Positions 1 to 5,496 of a stretch of DNA of 6,022 nt are shown one piece after another. The translations under genes and the position numbers were made by a program. How positions within the stretch are numbered: the stretch's first letter is position 1; the number at the start of each line of letters is the position of its first letter. Origin of the DNA: Clostridiales bacterium (GTDB taxonomy: Bacteria > Bacillota > Clostridia > Oscillospirales > Acutalibacteraceae); contig JAAYFA010000065.1 of NCBI GenBank assembly GCA_012728445.1, forward strand, positions 1 through 6,022, written 5' to 3'. Below the pieces are notes generated by a model, which made no database searches, had not been told where the DNA came from, and was given only the letters and a program-made list of their open reading frames with translations.

Positions 1-607
1 AATAGCGGTAAAGCACCGTTAAAGCCGCAACCACAGGTATCGACCACAAGGACCAAAGGGCCAGCGTTTTGCTCATAGAGAACATGGCTGTCAGTATACC
101 GACAATTAAAAGGGTATCTCTTACAATAACGATTAATGTACTGGAATATATATCGGACAGCGTTTCAACATCGCTATTGATGCGTGTGAGTATTTTCCCA
201 CTTGAGTTTTTATCAAAAAAACGCATCCCAAGATTTTGTATATGAGAAAACAATTTTGTTCGTATTTTATGGATAATGGACTGACCAAGGAAGGTTAAAA
301 CAACCGTTTGGCCATAGTTGCCGGCTGCACCGACCGTAACTGTAAAAAGGTAAAGTAATCCAAAAGATAGAAAAATGTTAAATTCATATATGCCCTTTGT
401 CAAATAATTATCGATAATCGTTTTTAATATGTACGGTTGCGCTATGGATGCAATGTTTACCAACAATGCGAGTAGGACGGCAAGCACCGCTAACCCTTTG
501 TAATAACGAAAATAAGATAAAAGACGAATAACGGTCGACCCTTTTTTCTTATCGACAAACTCTTTCATACTGCCATCCATAACAGCTTTTTCTTTTGAGC
601 TATTCAA
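1..607 (-). CDS. Heterodimeric ABC exporter, second subunit (YheH/BmrD/LmrD-like), N-terminal part only
   Basis: This is an inner-membrane multidrug-type ABC exporter half-transporter; its 3' end, including the whole ATPase domain, lies beyond the left edge. About 200 residues are visible. After a basic, hydrophilic N-terminus there is a hydrophobic TM1 (LAVLAVLLALLVNIAS), then TM2, then an intracellular loop with FFDKNSSGKILTRINSDVE. That loop is the usual 'F-D-x-x-x-x-G-x-[IL]-x-[ST]-R-[IV]-x-x-D' signature of type I exporter transmembrane domains. Hydrophobic TM3/TM4 segments follow. The start chosen is TTG at 607, because it sits 5 nt behind an SD-like GAAGGTGA and overlaps the upstream subunit by 8 nt. 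The alternative is ATG at 580, which has only a weak purine run before it and would give a 19-nt gap. Tight linkage to the upstream subunit indicates co-translation and heterodimer formation. As its partner carries the degenerate ATPase site, this subunit is expected to carry the catalytic Glu, but that part is outside the window. Confidence 0.9.
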   Translation of the reverse strand, partial: MNSSKEKAVMDGSMKEFVDKKKGSTVIRLLSYFRYYKGLAVLAVLLALLVNIASIAQPYILKTIIDNYLTKGIYEFNIFLSFGLLYLFTVTVGAAGNYGQTVVLTFLGQSIIHKIRTKLFSHIQNLGMRFFDKNSSGKILTRINSDVETLSDIYSSTLIVIVRDTLLIVGILTAMFSMSKTLALWSLWSIPVVAALTVLYRY

Positions 608-2369
608 CCGAGTCACCTTCTTCCTCGTTTAAGCTCTCTTGGGCTAATATATCTTCAACCATTTTACAATATGTGCCGCCGGAACTAATGAGTTCTTGGT
701 GACTGCCGTATTCTTCAATTTCGCCTTCGCTACTCAGCAACAATATTTTATTCGCAAGGGACGATGCCGATAATCTGTGCGTAACAATAACAAACGTACA
801 ATCAGCAATTATGTTTTTTAAATTCCCTAAAATTTCTCTTTCCGTTTCGGCATCAACAGCGGACATGCAGTCATCTAATAAAAGTATTTTAGGTTTTGCA
901 GCAATCGCCCTTGCCAACGCTACGCGCTGCTTTTGTCCACCCGACAAGGTCATCCCCCGTTCACCAAGCACAGTGTTATATCCTTTTGGGAAATCGGAGA
1001 TGTTATCATGAACAAAGGCGGCTTTGGCTGCTTCTATGACTTGTTCGTCAGATATATTATTCTTGTAGAAACGAATATTTTCTGTTATCGTATCCGAAAA
1101 CAAAAATGTATCTTGAGGAACAAAGGCACATTCATTTCGTAGCGTTTTTAAGGGTATTTTATTAATATCGTGGCCGTCAACAAACAGCATATCTTCATCG
1201 CATTCCCACAATCTCATGATCAGTTCCAATATTTTAGTTTTGCCGCATCCCGTCGGGCCCATAATAGCCAAGGACCCTCCATGAGGAATATCAAATGATA
1301 TGTTTTTTAAAATCTGATTACCATTGGTGAATGAAAAGCTCAGATCTTTTGCCGATATAGAGCCGCTGTCAAGTGTCGTTATATTCATATCTGCTTTTGC
1401 ATCGGTTATAGTGGGTTCTTCTAATAGTATTTTATCCAGCCTCTTCATGGATGTCATCCCGCGCTGCCATCTGTCCACTATTTTCCCTATGTTACTGATG
1501 GGGTTCATAATGAGGAGTAAGTAAGAATTAAAGGAGACAAAATCGCCTAGTGATACTTGACTTTTGGCGACCATAGACCCGCCCGCAACTAAAAACACTG
1601 AAAACACAATTCCAAAAGCAAGACTTACGGAAGGGTTCATCACAGCAAATGCTCGGGCTAACGTTGTCTCGGCCTTCAATTTGTTTGTGCTTAAAATATT
1701 AAAAACGGCACTTTCCTTTTCTTCCTGAGAAAAAGACTTAATAACCCTGATACCGGTTATATTCTCCTGCACTTTCGAAGCGATATCGGAAATAGATTCC
1801 TGGACTTTACCATATCTTTTTCTTATCAAGAGCCTGAGTTTTATCAAGAGAAAAACTAGCAATGGTATAGGTGCAAAAGCCATCAGCGTAAATAAACCGT
1901 TTATTGAAAGACTCATATTTATTATCGACAGCACCACTGTGACCACCGCATCAATAATTGACACAGTGCCAAAACCAATCATTGCACGAATAGCCTGAAC
2001 ATCGACAATTAATCTTGTAATGATATCTCCGGTGTTGTTGCGAACATAATAATCGGGATACAATTTTTGCAAATGTGAAAACAATTTTTCACGCAAATGG
2101 AACTCTATGTATCTACAGAATCCCATGATCAGATATCGCCAAAGGAATCTTGAAAGGAAAGCCCCAACAGCTATGAATGCTAAAGATAATGCGACACGTT
2201 TGACTGCATCGATATTTATTTCAGAGGCGGCCAGAGCGTCAACAGCAAAGCCCAGTCTCCGTGGTATCATCGTGTTTAAGTAGGTTGCAATAAATACTAC
2301 GATAAGCCCCGATGTGTATCGAAACCAATGCTTTTTAAAATATTGCAAGACTATTTGACTTGCCTGCAA
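600..2369 (-). CDS. Heterodimeric ABC exporter, first subunit (YheI/BmrC/LmrC/TM287-like, degenerate ATPase site)
   Basis: This is a half-transporter that pairs with the next gene to export hydrophobic compounds or drugs across the cytoplasmic membrane. It has 589 residues from the TTG start, a typical length for the family. The transmembrane domain spans roughly residues 15-310, with the intracellular loop motif TGDIITRLIVDVQAIR near 113-128. The nucleotide-binding domain follows. Its motifs are Walker A GPTGCGKT (371-378), Q-loop Gln419, signature LSGGQ (475-479), Walker B KILLLDD (494-500), D-loop SAVD (503-506) and switch His531. The residue after the Walker B Asp is Asp500 instead of the catalytic Glu, as in LmrC, BmrC and TM287. 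This marks the weak-ATPase member of a heterodimer. The longest reading starts at GTG 2378, but that GTG is part of the SD GGAGTGA, so TTG 2369 (5 nt behind it) is preferred. It has its own promoter and sits directly upstream of its partner. The substrate cannot be told from sequence. Confidence 0.95.
   Translation of the reverse strand: MQASQIVLQYFKKHWFRYTSGLIVVFIATYLNTMIPRRLGFAVDALAASEINIDAVKRVALSLAFIAVGAFLSRFLWRYLIMGFCRYIEFHLREKLFSHLQKLYPDYYVRNNTGDIITRLIVDVQAIRAMIGFGTVSIIDAVVTVVLSIINMSLSINGLFTLMAFAPIPLLVFLLIKLRLLIRKRYGKVQESISDIASKVQENITGIRVIKSFSQEEKESAVFNILSTNKLKAETTLARAFAVMNPSVSLAFGIVFSVFLVAGGSMVAKSQVSLGDFVSFNSYLLLIMNPISNIGKIVDRWQRGMTSMKRLDKILLEEPTITDAKADMNITTLDSGSISAKDLSFSFTNGNQILKNISFDIPHGGSLAIMGPTGCGKTKILELIMRLWECDEDMLFVDGHDINKIPLKTLRNECAFVPQDTFLFSDTITENIRFYKNNISDEQVIEAAKAAFVHDNISDFPKGYNTVLGERGMTLSGGQKQRVALARAIAAKPKILLLDDCMSAVDAETEREILGNLKNIIADCTFVIVTHRLSASSLANKILLLSSEGEIEEYGSHQELISSGGTYCKMVEDILAQESLNEEEGDSVE
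608..620 (-). promoter_or_regulatory. SD sequence deciding a TTG start for the second ABC subunit
   Basis: The minus strand reads GAAGGTGA, then 5 nt (CTCGG), then TTG at 607-605. The site lies inside the last codons of the upstream subunit, so the two genes would overlap by 8 nt. The ATG at 580 has no comparable site. Confidence 0.55.
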
Positions 2370-2381
2370 AGTAGTCACTCC
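2370..2381 (-). promoter_or_regulatory. SD sequence deciding the TTG start of the first ABC subunit
   Basis: The minus strand reads GGAGTGA (2381-2375), 5 nt (CTACT), then TTG at 2369. A GTG start at 2378 would lie inside the SD and leave no other ribosome-binding site upstream, where the sequence is A/T only. Confidence 0.65.
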
Positions 2382-2401
2382 AAATAAAATTTATAAATCA
2401 A

Positions 2402-2430
2402 ATTATAACAAATTCTTAAGAAACTTACAA
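2402..2430 (-). promoter_or_regulatory. Sigma-A type promoter of the ABC exporter operon
   Basis: On the minus strand there is a -35 box TTGTAA (2430-2425, four of six consensus bases), a 17-nt spacer and a perfect TATAAT (2407-2402). A TGn element directly before it makes an extended -10. Transcription would begin near 2395, leaving a leader of about 25 nt before the TTG start. That is too short for an attenuator leader of the kind that precedes bmrCD in Bacillus. The promoter lies downstream of the terminator at 2456-2497, so the exporter is an independent unit. Confidence 0.75.
2413..2422. promoter_or_regulatory. Perfect palindrome inside the promoter spacer, possible operator
   Basis: TTCTTAAGAA is a perfect 10-bp palindrome that lies wholly between the -35 and -10 boxes of the ABC promoter. 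A repressor dimer bound there would block RNA polymerase. No regulator gene is visible in the window, and 10-bp palindromes occur by chance a few times in 6 kb, so this is a suggestion based on position. Confidence 0.3.
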
Positions 2431-2455
2431 CTTCTCTCCATGCCTTATTCTTTGT

Positions 2456-2497
2456 AAAAACAAAAAAACGGTTTCAGCTTTCGCATCGACCGTTTTT
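2456..2497 (-). terminator. Rho-independent terminator closing the deacetylase-msrAB-AIM24 operon
   Basis: The arms 2489-2497 and 2464-2472 (AAAAACGGT / ACCGTTTTT) are perfectly complementary over 9 bp. On the minus strand the stem runs into seven T residues, a G, then five more T. The 16-nt region inside contains GCGAAAGC, which can form a GNRA-type GAAA tetraloop closed by two G-C pairs. It starts 25 nt after the stop codon of the AIM24 gene. The stem also ends in T on the plus strand, but there is no plus-strand gene for it to terminate. Confidence 0.85.
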
Positions 2498-2522
2498 ATT
2501 TAGCACTTATATTCTATTATAG

Positions 2523-3476
2523 TCACTTGGCGGATGGCCTTGGAAGATAAGGAATCAGCTTTTTCGCAAAGCCCGGTATCGGCATTGTTTGCAGCCAAAT
2601 CTTTCCGGGCCCGGTAAGCGTGGTTAAGAAAAGTCCTTCCCCGCCAAATAGGACATTTTTGAAACCTTTTACCATTTCTGCCTGATATGTAACCGTTTCT
2701 TCAAAAGCGGCAACACTCCCCGTGTCTACAATAATTCTTTCACCGGGTGACAGGGTACGTTTCACACAACTGCCGTCAATTTCGAGAAAGACTTTGCCTT
2801 GGCCCGACAAACGCTGCATAACAAAACCCTCGCCGCCAAACAACCCCGCTTTAAAGCTCTTATTTATATAAGCACTTAAAGTTACAGATGGCTGTGCGCA
2901 AAGAAATGCTGTTTTTTGAGCAATTATGGCGACTGCCGTAACATCAATGTCTGCAATACTCCCGGGATATGTGCTTGCCACAACAATTTCCTGATTGGAC
3001 GCGTTGGATGTAAAGGTAGCCATGAAAAGCGATTCACCGGACACCATACGACCCAACCCCTTTAATAATCCGCCCTGCATATTTGTAGCCATCGTGATAC
3101 CGCTGTCCATCCACGAAAGACCACCGGATTGTGTAAAAATGCTTTCTCCCGCATTAAGCTTCATGGAAACCGCAGGCAGGTTCTCTCCGAATATTTTGTA
3201 TTCCAATGCATTTAAGTTGTAACCCGGTTGCTGAGCGACAGGCACATACACCGGCGGCACCGAAGATGCAGCTTGAACTGAAGGCTGTCGAAATTGGGCA
3301 TCGGACAAAACAGGTTGTGCTTCGGCAGTGGTCGGGGCTGCAACAGGAGCCGGTGGATGCACAGCGACAAAAGAAGTGGCCGCTTGAGGCGTAACCGTCG
3401 CTTTGCCGCAAGTGGGACAAAATTTTGCTCCCGGAGACATTGATGTACCGCAACCCGCACAGAAATTATTTGCCAT
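2523..3476 (-). CDS. Zinc-ribbon protein with AIM24/TIGR00266-family domain
   Basis: The biochemical role is unknown; proteins of this family (PF01987) are widespread in bacteria and related to yeast mitochondrial Aim24. The 317-residue product has three parts. Residues 6-23 form a zinc ribbon with CxxC pairs Cys6/Cys9 and Cys20/Cys23. Residues about 28-86 are a Pro/Ala/Val/Gln-rich linker likely to be disordered. Residues about 92-298 form the AIM24 domain, rich in beta strands and glycine. Two near-repeats, LFGGEG at 212-217 and 276-281, are each followed by an L-x-G-x-GK segment, which shows the internal duplication of the fold. There is no signal peptide or membrane segment, so it is probably cytoplasmic. 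ATG 3476 is chosen because it places the zinc ribbon at the N-terminus and has AAAGGA 9 nt upstream. An in-frame ATG at 3557 overlaps the msrAB stop but adds 27 unconvincing residues. It is the last gene of the operon, 77 nt after msrAB. Confidence 0.88.
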   Translation of the reverse strand: MANNFCAGCGTSMSPGAKFCPTCGKATVTPQAATSFVAVHPPAPVAAPTTAEAQPVLSDAQFRQPSVQAASSVPPVYVPVAQQPGYNLNALEYKIFGENLPAVSMKLNAGESIFTQSGGLSWMDSGITMATNMQGGLLKGLGRMVSGESLFMATFTSNASNQEIVVASTYPGSIADIDVTAVAIIAQKTAFLCAQPSVTLSAYINKSFKAGLFGGEGFVMQRLSGQGKVFLEIDGSCVKRTLSPGERIIVDTGSVAAFEETVTYQAEMVKGFKNVLFGGEGLFLTTLTGPGKIWLQTMPIPGFAKKLIPYLPRPSAK

Positions 3477-3553
3477 AATAATCAATCCTTTCAAGATAGA
3501 ATTAAAATATGTATTAAAAAGAACCGGTGCTGTAGCAAAGAAAAAGTCGCCCC

Positions 3554-4534
3554 TCATTTTTCAATTGAATTGCGCATAAGAGGGAGCAGATAGCCGTATC
3601 CCTTTTCTTCCATTTCTTCCATTGGTACAAACAAAAGGGAAGCACTATTGATGCAATACCGCAAGCCGCCTGTTTCCTTGGGTCCGTCATCAAAAACATG
3701 CCCCAGATGAGCATCACCGGTTTTACTTCGCACTTCGATACGTTTTCTCCCAAAAGACCTATCGACAACTTCATTAATTAAGTTACCGTCAATAGGTTTT
3801 GAAAAACTTGGCCATCCGCAGCCGGCATCAAATTTGTCACTTGAAACGAAAAGTGGTTCGCCCGTTGTGACATCCACATAGATACCAGGTTTGAAATTAG
3901 CATTATATTCATTTTGGAAAGGTGGCTCGGTTGCGCTGTTTTGTGTACCCTTATATTGCATTTCCGTCAATTTCTGTTTCAACTCTGCCTTTGGTTTTGC
4001 TTGGAAACTCATCTGCCCGACACGTGCCACCTTTGCCTTTTCAATTTTCTCTTTGGATATGTGGCAGTATCCATTCGGATTCTTGTCTAAGTATTTTTGG
4101 TGATACTCCTCAGCCGGATAATAATTTTTCAGCGGCAGAACTTCAACAGCAATCGGTTTCTTGTACTGTTTGGCGAGTGTCAGTATTGAGCTGTCGATGA
4201 TTTCCTTATTATCACTGTCCACATAATAGACTCCGGTTCTGTATTGACTGCCGATATCCCCACCTTGCCTGTTTATTGCAGTCGGGTCAATTGCCGCATA
4301 AAATAGTGGCAAGAGCACGTCCAGCCCCGTTACGGTGGCGTCATAAACGACTTTAACCGTTTCCGTGTGACCGGTTTTGCCTGTGCATACTTCTCTATAT
4401 GTCGGATCTTCGGTGTGCCCGTTTGCATACCCGGACTCTGTTTCCACAACACCTTTGATAACGGACATATACTTATCAATACCCCAAAAACATCCGCCCG
4501 CCAGATATATTTCTTTCAAACTCGTATGAAGCAT
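3554..4534 (-). CDS. msrAB: Bifunctional peptide methionine sulfoxide reductase MsrA-MsrB fusion
   Basis: It reduces both epimers of oxidised methionine in proteins: MsrA acts on the S form, MsrB on the R form. Electrons normally come from thioredoxin. The MsrA domain covers about residues 7-160, with catalytic Cys15 in GCFWG, the GHTE segment at 55-58 and a likely resolving Cys157 in NPNGYC. A Lys-rich linker follows. The MsrB domain covers about 183-312, with likely resolving Cys239 in GCGWPSF, HLGH at 276-279 and catalytic Cys294 in RYCIN. The two CxxC zinc pairs of many MsrB proteins are missing: TGEPLF and EVRSKTGDAH stand where they would be, so this is the zinc-free type. The 326-residue length is normal for a cytoplasmic A-B fusion, and there is no signal peptide. 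ATG 4534 has a strong SD AAGGAGG 9 nt upstream. Only 15 nt separate it from the deacetylase stop, so the two are co-transcribed. Confidence 0.97.
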   Translation of the reverse strand: MLHTSLKEIYLAGGCFWGIDKYMSVIKGVVETESGYANGHTEDPTYREVCTGKTGHTETVKVVYDATVTGLDVLLPLFYAAIDPTAINRQGGDIGSQYRTGVYYVDSDNKEIIDSSILTLAKQYKKPIAVEVLPLKNYYPAEEYHQKYLDKNPNGYCHISKEKIEKAKVARVGQMSFQAKPKAELKQKLTEMQYKGTQNSATEPPFQNEYNANFKPGIYVDVTTGEPLFVSSDKFDAGCGWPSFSKPIDGNLINEVVDRSFGRKRIEVRSKTGDAHLGHVFDDGPKETGGLRYCINSASLLFVPMEEMEEKGYGYLLPLMRNSIEK

Positions 4535-4543
4535 CTTGATTTT

Positions 4544-4550
4544 CCTCCTT
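4544..4550 (-). promoter_or_regulatory. Strong SD of msrAB overlapping the upstream stop codon
   Basis: The minus strand reads TAAAGGAGG: the TAA that ends the deacetylase gene shares its last base with the consensus AAGGAGG. The ATG of msrAB lies 9 nt further on. This arrangement favours efficient re-initiation by ribosomes finishing the upstream gene. Confidence 0.85.
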
Positions 4551-5425
4551 TACTGTAGATGAAAGGGCGCTTTGCCCCATGAACAAACCTTAATCCTTTG
4601 TTCGGCCGCAACTTGGAGCAAATCCCCACTTTGCAGCAATTTAAGCTCAAACTCTCTTTTGAGCCATTCGTTATCAATCTCACTTGGCGTATTGCCAATC
4701 GGATAAGAAGGATGTAAAAAGAATTCGGTGATCCCAGGTTTCATTGATTTAATCTGTTCAACATAATAATCTCTCAGAACATCATAGGTCTGAATATTCT
4801 TAATAGAATGTGGGTTTGATACGATGTCGTCAGGCATACAAATGTCATAACGTTTTGCAGTAGTGACAATCATTTTATGCGCCAACAGCAGTACGCCGGG
4901 AACTTTTCTGCCGAGCTGTCTCTCTAAAAACGCAGGGCTTTTAGGAAAGCGAAACGGTAATGAATACTTTTTACAAAATCGAAAAGCATTTACAAAAAAC
5001 AATCGTCCGTTGATACCGTAAAGTGTTCCGCAATGATTGTCGGCGTGGTCCGGCACACAGCCGTTGTCAACCATAAATCGATACTGTGCTTCCAACTCCT
5101 GTGTGACTTCTTTGCTTTTTGCCCTTAATGCGAGTATCTTATTGTCATGCAAAAGGCCTTTGTCATCATTGAGTGATTTTGCGTCGCTGTTACTTTGCCA
5201 GCGGTTTTCTTTATCGTCAGAGTTAATGGTGAGGTGAACGCCAACAGATAGTTTATTTACTGCAGCAATCGTTGCCGCATCCCCGGAATCCCCCGCTACC
5301 GTCAACAAAGAAGCGGACGATATTAAGCTTTTTTCAAACAGTTCGGTAATCGCCTTATTTGTGCTCGTCTGCACACCGAAATCATCGGCATTAACAATTA
5401 AATATTTATTGGTTGAGCTGCTCAA
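4550..5425 (-). CDS. YdjC/ChbG-family carbohydrate deacetylase
   Basis: Members of this family (PF04794) are metal-dependent deacetylases that remove acetyl groups from N-acetylated sugars such as chitobiose derivatives; the substrate here is unknown. The 291-residue product shows NADDFG at 12-17 after a beta strand (catalytic Asp14 and metal-binding Asp15), GVHLT with His64 as a metal ligand, HADNHCGTL at 127-135 with His131 as the probable third ligand, and FFLHPSYP with His238 near the active site. Length is normal and there is no signal peptide, so it should act in the cytoplasm on small imported glycans. A GTG start at 5434 is possible, but that GTG is part of the SD GAGGTGG; TTG 5425, 5 nt behind the SD, fits better. 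It is the first gene of the operon with msrAB and the AIM24 gene. The FAD-dependent oxidoreductase just upstream is compatible with sugar metabolism. Confidence 0.92.
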   Translation of the reverse strand: MSSSTNKYLIVNADDFGVQTSTNKAITELFEKSLISSASLLTVAGDSGDAATIAAVNKLSVGVHLTINSDDKENRWQSNSDAKSLNDDKGLLHDNKILALRAKSKEVTQELEAQYRFMVDNGCVPDHADNHCGTLYGINGRLFFVNAFRFCKKYSLPFRFPKSPAFLERQLGRKVPGVLLLAHKMIVTTAKRYDICMPDDIVSNPHSIKNIQTYDVLRDYYVEQIKSMKPGITEFFLHPSYPIGNTPSEIDNEWLKREFELKLLQSGDLLQVAAEQRIKVCSWGKAPFHLQ

Positions 5426-5437
5426 TGCTGCCACCTC
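5426..5437 (-). promoter_or_regulatory. SD sequence deciding the TTG start of the YdjC-family gene
   Basis: The minus strand reads GAGGTGG (5437-5431), 5 nt (CAGCA), then TTG at 5425. The alternative GTG at 5434 is inside the SD. The spacing is the same as at the two ABC genes. Confidence 0.65.
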
Positions 5438-5459
5438 AAATCAATGCTCTAAACTTCTT

Positions 5460-5494
5460 ATTATAATTATATCATTTTAACTGTCGTGCGTAAA
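5460..5494 (-). promoter_or_regulatory. Sigma-A type promoter of the deacetylase-msrAB-AIM24 operon
   Basis: On the minus strand there is a -35 box TTTACG (5494-5489, four of six), a 17-nt spacer and a perfect TATAAT (5471-5466) preceded by TGA, making an extended -10. A second TATAAT follows directly (5465-5460), so the start site could slide by 6 nt. The -35 box begins 2 nt after the stop codon of the oxidoreductase gene. The leader before the TTG start would be about 30 nt. No operator-like repeat was seen apart from the tandem -10 boxes. Confidence 0.78.
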
Positions 5495-5496
5495 TA

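Noticed and set aside
811..1524. Open reading frames of 66-69 codons on the plus strand inside the ABC gene
   Set aside because: They lie antisense to a well-supported ATPase domain and encode no recognisable domain; they are shadow frames.
2379..2455. Leader-peptide attenuator of the bmrB type before the exporter
   Set aside because: The promoter lies so close to the start codon that only about 25 nt of leader remain, with no small ORF and no hairpin.
3154..3460. Two minus-strand and one plus-strand ORF over the AIM24 linker
   Set aside because: They are alternative frames of the GC-richer Pro/Ala linker. Their residues (Arg, Cys, Leu-rich) are typical of frame-shifted reading, and the real frame continues through.
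3489..3540. Possible promoter between msrAB and the AIM24 gene
   Set aside because: Only weak boxes (TTGCTA with AATACA-like sequence) are present and none has good spacing plus a good -10. Co-transcription from the upstream promoter explains the gene.
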